Source of the DNA: Streptomyces lanatus
Lineage (GTDB): Bacteria > Actinomycetota > Actinomycetes > Streptomycetales > Streptomycetaceae
Length of the DNA: 64,000 nt
Direction: 5' to 3'
Assembly (NCBI RefSeq): GCF_014655715.1
Contig: NZ_BNBM01000006.1
Span: 248,001 to 312,000, forward strand
Made by a program: the position numbers and the translations under genes. Each line of letters opens with the position of its first letter. Positions within the stretch are counted from its first letter, which is position 1. Under the pieces are notes generated by a model, which was not told the origin of the DNA, ran no database searches, and saw only the letters and a list, made by a program, of their open reading frames with translations. Below, in pieces: positions 8,050-17,823 of the stretch.

Positions 8050-9978
8050 TCAGCGCTTCCGGCGTCGTCCCCGTCCTCCGCGCGCCGGAGCCGGCTGAGC
8101 GGTCGCCGGACCCGATTGAGCGCCTGCCGGGCCTGACTGAGCCCCCGCTGGGACCGGATTGGGGCCGCCCGCCGCCGCGCCCGCTCCCTTCCCCGGTCGG
8201 TCCGCCGAGACCACCAGGGCCGCGAGGGCCGTGGTGACCGGCACCGAGGCGACCAGGCCGATGGAGCCGACCAGCGTGCGCACGATCTCCTCCGCGACCA
8301 ACTCGCTGTTGGCGACCGTGCCGACACCGCTCTGCGCGATCGAGAAGAGCAGCAGCAACGGCAGCGCCGCGCCCGCGTAGGCGAGGACGAGCGTGTTGAC
8401 GACGGAGGCGATGTGGTCGCGGCCGATGCGGATACCCGCCCGGTACAGCCCGCGCCAGCCCATCGTCGGGTTGGCCTCGTGCAGCTCCCAGACCGCGGAC
8501 GTCTGGGTGACCGTCACGTCGTCGAGGACACCCAGCGAGCCGATGATGACGCCGGCGAGCAGCAGACCGCTCATGTCGATCGACGGATACAGCCCATGGA
8601 TGAGGCCCGTGTTGTCGTCGGTGTTGCCGGTGAGCGCGGCCCAGTCGATGAACACCGAGCCGAGGATGCCGATCAGCAACAGCGAGATCAGTGTGCCGAG
8701 CACCGCGACCGATGTCCGGGCCGACAACCCATGACAGAGATACAGGGCGATCAGCATGATCGCGCTCGATCCCACCACCGCCACGACCAGCGGGTTCGAC
8801 CCTTGCAGGATCGCGGGCAGGATGAAGAAGTTGAGCAGCAGGAAGCTGATCGCCAGCGAGATCAGCGCCATGAGGCCCCGCATACGACCGACGACCACGA
8901 CGGCGATGGCGAAGATGCCGGCGAGCACGGCCAGGGGAACACGCCGGTTCACGTCGGTGACCGAGTACTGGAGGTCCTTGGGCGCGGAAGGCTCGTAGGC
9001 GACCACGACCTCCTGGCCCTCGTGCAACTGCCGCGACTGGTCGGGCTGCACGACCTCCGTGAAGGTACGGCCCTTGTCGTCGCCGGTGTCGACGCGGATC
9101 GTCGCCTTCTTGCAGGTGCCGCTCTCCTGCTGCACCGCAGAGGACCCCTCGGCGGTCGAGGTGTCGCCGGTCGGCGGCACTCCCGAGGCATTGACGTCCT
9201 TACAGCTCAGCTCGACCACCTTGGTGACCGTGGCCTGCTGCGTCTGCCGGTCGAAACCGACCCCGGTGCGCTCGTGCCCCGGGGCACCGCCCGGCCACAG
9301 CACCACGAGCCCGACCACCACCGCCGCCGCGAACGGGATCAGAACCGCCGCGATGACCTTGCGCAGATGCTGGGAGACGGGAGCCGCAGGACCGTGCGCG
9401 TGACTGTGTGAGTGCCCGTGCCCGTGTCCCTCACCGCCACTGCCATCGTCACCGCCACCGGGCCGGCCGCCGGATCCCGGACCGTGACCATGGCCACCGC
9501 CGGAGTCGTGACCGGAGTGATCGCCGGAGCCTGACCCTTGACCGGGAGAGAAGCCGGAGCCGGGGCGGCCATGACCGTACCCATGACCACGCGGACCATC
9601 CGGACCACCAGGACTACCCAGACCACCAGGACTACCGGAACTATCGGGATCACCTGGACGATCCGGACCACTTGGGCCGCGACCGGGACCGGGCTCGCGC
9701 CAATCACCACCCCCGCCCCGCGGCTCCGGCACGCCTCCAGCCCGAGGACCGTGCTCGCGCCACCCGCCGCTCCCACCTCCGTGACCGTCACGGCCGCCCC
9801 CGGCATCACGGCCGTATCCACCACCGTATCCCTCGTCGTATCTGCCCCCGGGACCCCCTGAACCCCGGCCGTCCGCCCGGCCGTTGCCACGCGCGGGGCC
9901 GTTTCCGGGACCGCTTCCGGAGCCCGAGCCGCGCGGCGGCTCGGACGGTGGGTACGGGGGTTCATGGGTCGAGGTCAC
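8050..9978 (-). CDS. YibE/F-family multipass membrane protein with Gly/His-rich N-terminus, 642 aa
   Basis: Residues 1-200 are Gly/Pro/Arg-rich with repeated SPGG and a histidine cluster GHGHGHSHSHAHG at about 184-196. A TM segment at about 208-230 leads to an extracytoplasmic region, then about seven TM helices (355-610) containing LLLAGVIIGSLGVLDDVTVTQ, the conserved YibE/F core. The C-terminus has the repeat GAQSGPA and a basic tail. YibE/F proteins are putative permeases of unknown substrate; the His cluster could bind metal (inference). The GTG at 9978 starts the frame; its RBS is weak, so a shorter form is possible. Divergent from thiC. Confidence 0.82.
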   Translation of the reverse strand: MTSTHEPPYPPSEPPRGSGSGSGPGNGPARGNGRADGRGSGGPGGRYDEGYGGGYGRDAGGGRDGHGGGSGGWREHGPRAGGVPEPRGGGGDWREPGPGRGPSGPDRPGDPDSSGSPGGLGSPGGPDGPRGHGYGHGRPGSGFSPGQGSGSGDHSGHDSGGGHGHGPGSGGRPGGGDDGSGGEGHGHGHSHSHAHGPAAPVSQHLRKVIAAVLIPFAAAVVVGLVVLWPGGAPGHERTGVGFDRQTQQATVTKVVELSCKDVNASGVPPTGDTSTAEGSSAVQQESGTCKKATIRVDTGDDKGRTFTEVVQPDQSRQLHEGQEVVVAYEPSAPKDLQYSVTDVNRRVPLAVLAGIFAIAVVVVGRMRGLMALISLAISFLLLNFFILPAILQGSNPLVVAVVGSSAIMLIALYLCHGLSARTSVAVLGTLISLLLIGILGSVFIDWAALTGNTDDNTGLIHGLYPSIDMSGLLLAGVIIGSLGVLDDVTVTQTSAVWELHEANPTMGWRGLYRAGIRIGRDHIASVVNTLVLAYAGAALPLLLLFSIAQSGVGTVANSELVAEEIVRTLVGSIGLVASVPVTTALAALVVSADRPGKGAGAAAGGPNPVPAGAQSGPAGAQSGPATAQPAPARGGRGRRRKR

Positions 9979-10111
9979 CGACCGATCATCGCAAGAACGA
10001 CGGGGGCCCTCTGTTCACCGCGCCCGAATTGACGCTAGCGTGGAGCCACCTTTGTACACGCGGGAGCTCGGAGCACCGGGCTGAGAGGGCGCTGACCTCC
10101 GTCCCAGCGAT

Positions 10112-10125
10112 GTTTCACATGAAAC
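10112..10125. promoter_or_regulatory. parS-like palindrome inside riboswitch arm, one mismatch
   Basis: GTTTCACATGAAAC differs from the parS core at one position. With its flanks (GAT/ATC) it also forms a 9-bp perfect stem, so it could be an RNA hairpin as well as a ParB site. Confidence 0.6.
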
Positions 10126-10144
10126 ATCACCCATCGCGAGTGAT

Positions 10145-10158
10145 GTTTCACACGAAAC
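10145..10158. promoter_or_regulatory. parS-like palindrome inside riboswitch arm, two mismatches
   Basis: GTTTCACACGAAAC differs at two core positions. It lies 19 bp after the previous site, in the same arm of the riboswitch. Confidence 0.45.
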
Positions 10159-10231
10159 GTCGGCAGACGGATACCGCTGCGTCGACCGCCGAACCTGTTA
10201 CCGGGTAATGCCGGCGTAGGGAGTAGGTCTC

Positions 10232-12034
<1,803 letters not shown>

Positions 12035-12082
12035 CGTCGACGATCCGGCACCGGGCACGATGCCCGTCGCCTGGTGTGCTGT

Positions 12083-12173
12083 TCGACTTGCGCCTCCCCG
12101 AGGGGTTTCCCCGGGGTTCCGTCGCGGAGGAGGGTCCCCGGTGGGGCCCGCTCACGGCGGGGGCGCAAGTCGA
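12083..12173. terminator. Long inverted repeat between convergent thiC and membrane-protein genes
   Basis: Perfect 12-bp arms TCGACTTGCGCC (12083-12094) and its complement (12162-12173) enclose smaller GC hairpins (CCCCGAGGGG... and GGTCCCCGGTGGGGCC). It is likely a bidirectional terminator. Confidence 0.65.
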
Positions 12174-12177
12174 GGGG

Positions 12178-13041
12178 CTACTCCGGCTGGTGTTCCGGCC
12201 CTCCGAAGTCCGGGCTGGTGTAGTCCGGGCTGGTGTAGCTCGGGCGCGGGCCCGTGGAGGATCCGTCGTCCGGGCTGCTGAAGCCCGGGCGGCCGTAGCC
12301 GAGGTTCGGCATCCGGCCCGCCGGTGTCGTCGGTGGCGTGCGGTGCAGGGCGACCGCCGTGCCGGGGTCGGCGAGTGCCTCCCGTAGGAAAGGCAGGACG
12401 CCGCGCTCCAGCAGGGCCTCGCGCCAGGCTTCCCTGGCCCGGGCCACCTCCTCGCTCAGTTCGCCGTACGGACCGGCGGCGAAGGCCGGCCGGTTGCGCA
12501 GGGCGGTGAGCAGGAGTCCGACGGCGGCGAGAAGGATCGCTGCCGCCGCCACGGCGCCGAACACCCATCCGGTGGTGAGCATCGTCTGGGCGAACGCCGG
12601 CTCGGGGTCGAACATCTTCAGGATGTAGCCGACGAGCAGGAAGATCGCCGCGGCGGTGCCGGCGAGGACGGGTGCCAGGACGGCGAGCACGGCGACGACT
12701 CCGGGCCCGGCCGTCTCGGCGACCTCTCCCATGGTGGTGGCGAGCCCCATCGCACCCGTACCCGACTCGCTGGAGCCGGACTGGCGGGCGGACGACGGGG
12801 TGGACGGCGCCGGCTGGCGCAGTTCCTCGCGGACCTTCACGTAGTGCTGGTACTCGGTCGCCGCGGCCGCCGTAATGAGTGCGGTGGCGTTCAGCGCCAT
12901 GGTGCGCAGCTGTTCGGGGTTCAGCCGCTGTCCGACAGCGGCCAGTTCCGGGCGGTGTGGTGCGGAGCGCAGCGCCTCATCGAGGATCCGCTCGTACTCT
13001 TGGCGGTCCTCACTGTGCAGGTGCTGCGGAACGCTGTTCAT
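12178..13041 (-). CDS. Two-TM membrane protein of unknown function, 287 aa
   Basis: A soluble N-terminal part (1-100) with alpha-helical character precedes two TM segments: VVAVLAVLAPVLAGTAAAIF at about 118-145 and WVFGAVAAAAILLAAVGLLL at about 162-186. A charged cytoplasmic helix and a Pro/Ser-rich tail with the repeat YTSPDYTSPDF follow. No enzymatic motif was recognised. The ATG at 13041 is preceded by GGGGG at 6-nt spacing; an ATG at 13047 is an alternative. Confidence 0.72.
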   Translation of the reverse strand: MNSVPQHLHSEDRQEYERILDEALRSAPHRPELAAVGQRLNPEQLRTMALNATALITAAAATEYQHYVKVREELRQPAPSTPSSARQSGSSESGTGAMGLATTMGEVAETAGPGVVAVLAVLAPVLAGTAAAIFLLVGYILKMFDPEPAFAQTMLTTGWVFGAVAAAAILLAAVGLLLTALRNRPAFAAGPYGELSEEVARAREAWREALLERGVLPFLREALADPGTAVALHRTPPTTPAGRMPNLGYGRPGFSSPDDGSSTGPRPSYTSPDYTSPDFGGPEHQPE

Positions 13042-13240
13042 GTGCATCCCCCGATGCTCCGTAGGGCTTGGGGCTCGCATGCCAACGAGCCGTCGGGCAG
13101 AAACGGAGGGGAGCCTGCTACGGATAAGCCGATGGTAGAGCGGTGACGGCACACGGTGACAGGGGGTTTGCCAAAATTGGGCCCTGGCCTGCGCCGTCCT
13201 CCGTCCCTGTGTGGTGGGGGGACGCCTGCCCGGTGAACGT

Positions 13241-14335
13241 TCAGATATCCAGGGGAAGTTGCTGGACCAGCAGCTTTCCGGCCATGGTCACGCCGCCGTC
13301 CATCGCGATGGCGAGCCCCTCGGCGTAGACGTGCGGTCCGTCGACCACGGGTCCGCTGTCGTCCTCGTCGTCCTCGGAGCCGACCTCACCCAGCAGATAC
13401 GGAATGGGGCTGTGACCGTGAACGATGCGGGTGCCGCCGTACGTATCGAGCAGGGAGCGCACATGGTCGGCGCCGCCCTCGTCGCGGAAGGAGAAGCGCT
13501 TGGTGAACTTGCGGAAGAGATCCCAGCATTCGTCGGCGTCGTTGCGCGTGAGCGTCTCGCGGACGGTGTCGTTGACCGCTTCGATCGAGTCGCCGTAGTC
13601 GAGATAGGCGGTGGTGTCCGAATGCACGAGCAGATGGCCGTCGACCGCTTCCATGGCGTCGAGGCGGGACATCCACTGCAGGTGGTGGTCCTGGAGGCGG
13701 TCCATGTCGGTCTTCTGGCCGCCGTTGAGCAGCCAGGCCGCCTGGAAGGTGGCGGTGCCCGCGCCGGAGTTGACGGGGGTGTCGCCGAACCGCTTGGCGC
13801 CGATCAGCAGCAGCTCGTGATTGCCCATCAGGGCCTTGCAGTAGCCGCCGGCCGCGGCGGCCTCGGCGGACAGCCGCATCACGAGGTCGATGACGCCGAT
13901 GCCGTCCGGGCCGCGGTCGGTGAAATCGCCGAGGAACCACAGCCGGGCGGTGCCCGCGCACCAGTTCCCCGCCGAGTCGATGAGGCCCTTCTCCTGGAGG
14001 GCGGCCACCAGCTCGTCGAGATAACCGTGCACATCACCGACGACGAACAGCGGACCCGGCCCGGCCGTGGACTGCGGGACCGGCACCGCGGCGGGGTCGA
14101 CGGTCACCTGGACCGTGTCACCGCGGTTGATGACGGGCAGGTCGCGCTGCGTCGGCGTGTACCCCTCGGGATAGGTCTCCTCGGGGGACGGCGGGGCGAC
14201 GGGGGGTGGCGCGACCTCGCCCGGGTGTGTGCTCTGGACGTACGGACCGGTCTCGTGGACGTAAGCGGGCACCCGGAAGTCGCGCAACGTCGCCGTGCGC
14301 TCCACCTCGGGTCCCTGACCGGCCCCCTGAGTCAT
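13241..14335 (-). CDS. PPP-family serine/threonine phosphatase-like metallophosphoesterase, 364 aa
   Basis: The three PPP signature motifs are visible in order: GDVHG, GDFTDRGPDG and GNHE, with later histidines in LLVHSDTTAY and IVHGHSPIP as further metal ligands. Domains of this kind dephosphorylate phosphoserine/threonine or nucleotides. About 110 residues of Pro-rich sequence precede the domain. The ATG at 14335 has GGAGGGG upstream. No partner kinase is adjacent; it is transcribed in the same direction as the LacI gene 250 bp upstream. Confidence 0.85.
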   Translation of the reverse strand: MTQGAGQGPEVERTATLRDFRVPAYVHETGPYVQSTHPGEVAPPPVAPPSPEETYPEGYTPTQRDLPVINRGDTVQVTVDPAAVPVPQSTAGPGPLFVVGDVHGYLDELVAALQEKGLIDSAGNWCAGTARLWFLGDFTDRGPDGIGVIDLVMRLSAEAAAAGGYCKALMGNHELLLIGAKRFGDTPVNSGAGTATFQAAWLLNGGQKTDMDRLQDHHLQWMSRLDAMEAVDGHLLVHSDTTAYLDYGDSIEAVNDTVRETLTRNDADECWDLFRKFTKRFSFRDEGGADHVRSLLDTYGGTRIVHGHSPIPYLLGEVGSEDDEDDSGPVVDGPHVYAEGLAIAMDGGVTMAGKLLVQQLPLDI

Positions 14336-14454
14336 CAGACCCCTCCACCATCGCGCCGCATCTGCACCACATCGGACTGCCTGGTCGCAGCGGCCCGCGA
14401 GTGTCGTGGGCCCATCATAGGAATGCCGATCGCGCCATGTGATGACCCAGGGGT

Positions 14455-14483
14455 GGTGAATCGGAGCAGGACTCCTGTTCACC
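14455..14483. terminator. Weak inverted repeat downstream of LacI gene
   Basis: GGTGAA/TTCACC arms enclose GGAG-CAGGA-CTCC. Position after the LacI gene suggests a weak terminator or a regulatory hairpin. Confidence 0.35.
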
Positions 14484-14588
14484 GCGGCTTTCGCCCCGAT
14501 TGGGCAGGGCTTCGACCACTCGACGACCGCGCTCAAGACCACACTCGGCGCGCTCCCCGAACTGCTCGTGCCCTGCCTCGGCGTGCTG

Positions 14589-15701
14589 TTACCGGTCCTC
14601 GGGGGACCGCGGTGGGCTGACCGTCGTGCGCGGCGGACGTCGCTGGGACGAGGTACGCACGATCAGCTCCGTCGGTATCACCTGCTCGACCGGCTGGTCC
14701 GAATCGACTCCCTCGATGGCGTCGATGAGCAGCTGCACGACCGCCGTGCCGATGCGGCGCGGCTTCAGGGAGAGCGTGGTGATGGGCGGCTCGGTGTTGG
14801 CGTACACCGTGGACTCGCTGCAGCACACCAGAAGCAGGTCGTCCGGTACGCGCAGACCGTAGCGGCGGGCGGCGGCGAGCAGATCGGTGCCGTTCGGGTC
14901 GAACAGTCCGTACACCGCGTCGGGTCGGTCGGGCCGGGCGAGCAGCCGGTCGGCGGCGACGGCGCCCGCGCATGGGTCGTGCGCCGGGTAGGCCTCGTAC
15001 ACCGGGTCCTGGCCGACGCGTTCGCACCAGCGCAGATACGCGGTGGTCGACAGATGGGTGTACGTGTCCGTCGTGGTGCCGGTCAGCAGGCCGATCCGGC
15101 GGGCGCCCGCGTCGGCCAGGTGGTCGAGGATGCCCATCACGGCGGCCTCGTGGTCGTTGTCGACCCAGGCGGTGACTGGGAGCGAGCCGGCGGGGCGGCC
15201 GTCGGAGACGACCGGCAGACCCTGTCTGACCAGCTCGCTGACGACCGGGTCCTGGTCGGACGGGTCGATGACGACCGTGCCGTCCAGGGCGACGTTGGAC
15301 CAGACGTCGTGGCGCGAGGTCGCGGGGAGGATCACGAGGGCGTAGCCGCGGGCGAGCGCGGCCGAGGTGGCGGCGCGGGCCATCTCGGCGAAGTACGCGA
15401 ACTCGGTGAAGGTGAAAGGTTCATCCCCATATGTCGTCACGGTCAGGCCGATGAGTCCCGACTTGCCGGTACGGAGTGTTCGGGCCGCGGCCGAGGGCCG
15501 GTAGCCCAGCCGGTCGGCGACCTCGCGGACATGGCGTCGGGTGGCGTCGGGGAGCCGGCCCTTCCCATTGAGGGCGTCGGAGACGGTCGTGATGGAGACT
15601 CCGGCGGCGGCCGCCACGTCTCTGATGCCCGCCCGACTGGGCCGACTGCCTCGACGTGAGGTTTCCGCGCGGCTCACCTGGTGCTTCCCTGCTGCTGTCA
15701 T
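14589..15701 (-). CDS. LacI-family transcriptional regulator, 370 aa
   Basis: The helix-turn-helix at about 27-50 (IRDVAAAAGVSITTVSDALN) and hinge (GYRPSAAARTLRTGKSGLIG) are typical LacI, followed by a sugar-binding-like effector domain. The effector is unknown. The ATG at 15701 lacks a clear RBS; a GTG at 15677 (VSRAETSRRG) is preceded by GGGAAG at 6 nt and may be the true start, giving 362 aa. It is divergent from hisC across a 450-bp region, where an operator would be expected. Confidence 0.87.
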   Translation of the reverse strand: MTAAGKHQVSRAETSRRGSRPSRAGIRDVAAAAGVSITTVSDALNGKGRLPDATRRHVREVADRLGYRPSAAARTLRTGKSGLIGLTVTTYGDEPFTFTEFAYFAEMARAATSAALARGYALVILPATSRHDVWSNVALDGTVVIDPSDQDPVVSELVRQGLPVVSDGRPAGSLPVTAWVDNDHEAAVMGILDHLADAGARRIGLLTGTTTDTYTHLSTTAYLRWCERVGQDPVYEAYPAHDPCAGAVAADRLLARPDRPDAVYGLFDPNGTDLLAAARRYGLRVPDDLLLVCCSESTVYANTEPPITTLSLKPRRIGTAVVQLLIDAIEGVDSDQPVEQVIPTELIVRTSSQRRPPRTTVSPPRSPEDR

Positions 15702-16153
15702 GGCGAGCCGATAGTAGGGCTCATGCGGTGGGGTAGTGCGGACGCATATGCAATCGTTGACAGGCACGTTTCTGCAAGGTCATTGGTCGTCAAATTCCTT
15801 TGAAAGCAAGGGAGTTGAACGATCCAATGGCAAGACGTGACTTGTCGGCGCGCATGGGCCTGCCAAGTGTCCGATGTTTCGAAGAGGTCTCAACTCACCT
15901 TCACGGGTGATGCGCGCTACGGAGTGAGCCACCGGCGCGTAGATATATGTGTGGCGCGCCCCCCGGTTCGTACGCCTTCGTACGAGGATGCCCCTGATGC
16001 AGGTGTGACAGGTGGGGTCGGCAGCCGGGTCTGCCCCGCTCGTACGGATCGGCGCTTCCTCACCTGTACGCATCGGCGCGGAATCCTCATAAGGTGAGAA
16101 GTATTGGAGCCGGCGGTGGTGATGGGCCGCCGGTGGTCGCGAGGAGGACTGCG
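15702..16153. other. Intergenic region between divergent LacI and hisC genes
   Basis: About 450 bp without a supported gene. It contains an AT-richer stretch (15740-15850) unlike the surrounding coding DNA, a CAA-TCG-TTG half-palindrome near 15751 that could be a LacI-type operator, and direct repeats GTACG(G/C)ATCGGCGC near 16040 and 16068. The hisC RBS GAGGAGG lies at 16141. No RNA gene was recognised. Confidence 0.5.
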
Positions 16154-17233
16154 GTGAGCGAGACGAGCCCCAAGCTGCGCGCCGAGCTGGAGGGGATCCC
16201 CACCTACAAGCCGGGCAAGCCTGCCGCGGCCGGTGGCCCGGTGGCCTACAAGCTGTCCTCCAACGAGAACCCCTATCCGCCCCTGCCCGGCGTGATGGAG
16301 ACGGTGATGGCCACCGCCTCGTCCTTCAACCGCTACCCGGACATGATGTGCACGGGGCTGATGAACGAGCTGTCCGAGCGCTTCGGCGTCCCGCTCTCCC
16401 ACCTGGCCACGGGCACCGGCTCGGTCGGCGTCGCCCAGCAGCTAATCCAGGCCACCGCCGGACCCGGCGACGAGGTCATCTACGCCTGGCGGTCCTTCGA
16501 GGCGTATCCGATCATCACGCAGATCAGCGGAGCCACCTCCGTGAAGGTGCCGCTGACGGCGGGCGAGGTGCATGACCTGGACGCGATGGCCGCCGCCATC
16601 ACCGACTGCACCAGGCTGATCTTCGTCTGCAACCCCAACAACCCGACGGGCACGGTCGTGAAGCGGGCCGAGCTGGAGCGCTTCCTCGACCGGGTGCCCG
16701 GCGATGTCCTGGTGGTGCTGGACGAGGCGTACCGCGAGTTCATCCGGGATCCCGAGGTGCCGGACGGCGTGCAGATCTACCGCGAGCGGCCGAACGTCTG
16801 TGTCCTGCGGACGTTCTCCAAGGCGTACGGCCTCGCCGGTCTCCGGGTCGGCTTCGCGGTCGCCCAGGAGCCGGTCGCGGCGGCCCTGCGCAAGACCGCC
16901 GTGCCGTTCGGGGTGAGCCAGCTCGCGCAGGACGCGGCCATCGCCTCGCTGCGTGCCGAGGACGAACTGCTCGGCCGGGTCGGGTCGTTGGTGTGTGAGC
17001 GCAACCGCGTGGTCGACGGGCTGCGGGCCCAGGGCTGGACGGTGCCCGAGACCCAGGCCAACTTCGTGTGGCTGCGGCTGGGGGAGCGCACGGTCGCCTT
17101 CGCCGGGGCATGTGAGCAGGCGGGCGTGGTGATCCGGCCGTTCCCGGGCGAGGGTGTGCGGGTCACGGTCGGGGAGGCCGAGGCGAACGACATCTTCCTG
17201 AAGGTGGCGGAAGGGTTCCGGAAGGAGCTTTAG
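16154..17233 (+). CDS. hisC: Histidinol-phosphate (or aromatic amino acid) aminotransferase, 359 aa
   Basis: This fold-type I PLP aminotransferase of the HisC family has LSSNENPYPP at about 34-43, the cofactor-binding CNPNNPTGT near 160, DEAYREF, and the Schiff-base lysine K223 in FSKAYGLAGLR. It lies far from a his operon, and actinobacteria often carry such a second HisC-like enzyme acting on phenylalanine or other aromatic substrates (Pat), so the substrate is uncertain. The GTG at 16154 is set by GAGGAGG at 6-nt spacing. It ends at a hairpin with a T-run. Confidence 0.85.
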   Translation: MSETSPKLRAELEGIPTYKPGKPAAAGGPVAYKLSSNENPYPPLPGVMETVMATASSFNRYPDMMCTGLMNELSERFGVPLSHLATGTGSVGVAQQLIQATAGPGDEVIYAWRSFEAYPIITQISGATSVKVPLTAGEVHDLDAMAAAITDCTRLIFVCNPNNPTGTVVKRAELERFLDRVPGDVLVVLDEAYREFIRDPEVPDGVQIYRERPNVCVLRTFSKAYGLAGLRVGFAVAQEPVAAALRKTAVPFGVSQLAQDAAIASLRAEDELLGRVGSLVCERNRVVDGLRAQGWTVPETQANFVWLRLGERTVAFAGACEQAGVVIRPFPGEGVRVTVGEAEANDIFLKVAEGFRKEL

Positions 17234-17253
17234 GCGCCCCGAAGGGTGCTTTT
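17234..17253 (+). terminator. Intrinsic terminator of hisC
   Basis: Stem GCGCCC (17234-17239) pairs with GGGTGC (17244-17249) across a CGAA loop and is followed by TTTT. It sits directly at the hisC stop and reaches the stop of the convergent gene. Confidence 0.7.
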
Positions 17254-17680
17254 AGGCGTCCGTCGGGTCCACAAGCTCCACCCGCACCGGGTCACCGTCC
17301 CGCACCGTCGCCAGTAGCCGCACGTCCCCATCAAGCCGCCCCAGGACATTGCACGGACTCGCGAGCCGGCACTCTCCCCCAAACTCCGTTCGGGGGGACC
17401 CCCAGCCTCGCGAGATCGGTGTGGGCCCGTAGGGGAGAGCGAGTGCGTCGCCGTCGGTCCAGAAGGCGACCGTGCCCGGCTCGACCACCTGGCGGGCGTC
17501 CGTTTCACGTGAAACGGACACTCCTGTGTCGAAGTACACCTCCTCGCCCCAAGTATGGGCGGTGGAGCTGAGCGGGAGGGCCTTGCCGAGGGCCTGCGCG
17601 GTTGGGGTGGCGTCCAGGGTCGCGGTGACGTGTCCCGCGGGCCAGGAGATCCGTATCTGAAACGGTGTCTGCGTCTGCAT
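17252..17680 (-). CDS. Cyclophilin-like-fold protein (DUF369/TM1367-type), 142 aa
   Basis: The pattern ATLDATPTAQALGKALPL, then EVYFDTGV and PGTVAFWTDGDALALPYGPT, is that of small cyclophilin-like-fold proteins of unknown activity. Two DNA elements lie inside the coding frame: a perfect parS site (encoding part of SVSRETDA) and a palindromic repeat that appears to insert about a dozen residues (GWGSPRTEFGGE) between PTPIS and CRLASPCNVLG. The start at 17680 has no clear RBS. It is convergent with hisC and divergent from cydA. Confidence 0.72.
   Translation of the reverse strand: MQTQTPFQIRISWPAGHVTATLDATPTAQALGKALPLSSTAHTWGEEVYFDTGVSVSRETDARQVVEPGTVAFWTDGDALALPYGPTPISRGWGSPRTEFGGECRLASPCNVLGRLDGDVRLLATVRDGDPVRVELVDPTDA
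17359..17413. repeat. Miniature palindromic repeat inside a coding frame
   Basis: A TCCCCC...GGGGGGA hairpin (about 17375-17398) is bracketed by two 8-bp copies of CTCGCGAG (17359-17366 and 17406-17413). Short C/G-palindromes of this style are dispersed in Streptomyces genomes (from memory). Here it keeps the frame open. Confidence 0.55.
17502..17515. promoter_or_regulatory. Perfect parS site (ParB binding)
   Basis: GTTTCACGTGAAAC exactly matches the Streptomyces parS core, within the cyclophilin-like gene. Confidence 0.88.
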
Positions 17681-17688
17681 GCAGGCGA

Positions 17689-17705
17689 TTCAACAATATG
17701 TTGAA
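17689..17705. promoter_or_regulatory. 7-3-7 inverted repeat upstream of cyclophilin-like gene
   Basis: TTCAACAATATGTTGAA is a perfect 7-bp inverted repeat with a 3-bp centre, 9 bp upstream of the cyclophilin-like start and 119 bp upstream of cydA. It looks like an operator; the protein is unknown. Confidence 0.5.
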
Positions 17706-17784
17706 GTTCCCGCCAAGGGGTTGGTCCGAACGGGGGACCCCCCTTCAGGGCCCCGAATGCCTGTGCTGCATAATTGCTTGTGAA

Positions 17785-17800
17785 TGTGAACGCTTTCACA
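17785..17800. promoter_or_regulatory. Rex operator upstream of cydA
   Basis: TGTGAACGCTTTCACA matches the Rex consensus TGTGAACGCGTTCACA with one change. Rex senses the NADH/NAD+ ratio and represses cydABCD in S. coelicolor until oxygen is limited. It lies 23 bp before the cydA start. Confidence 0.9.
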
Positions 17801-17823
17801 AGCGTAGTGTAAGGAGCGGCGAC

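Larger units (their letters stand above)
10058..10223 (+). promoter_or_regulatory. TPP riboswitch (thi box) controlling thiC
   Basis: The conserved CTGAGA (10081-10086) follows the P2 region, and the pyrophosphate-binding half ACCTGTTACCGGGTAATGCC, continuing GGCGTAGGGA, is at 10193-10222. GGGAG at 10219-10223 doubles as the thiC ribosome-binding site, so the switch probably acts on translation. The variable P3 arm is about 100 nt long and contains two ParB-like palindromes. Confidence 0.93.

Noticed and set aside
7584..8237. 217-codon plus-strand frame after ssgA
   Set aside because: Product is Gly/Arg/Ser-rich without a domain, starts within ssgA and crosses tandem repeats; more likely non-coding.
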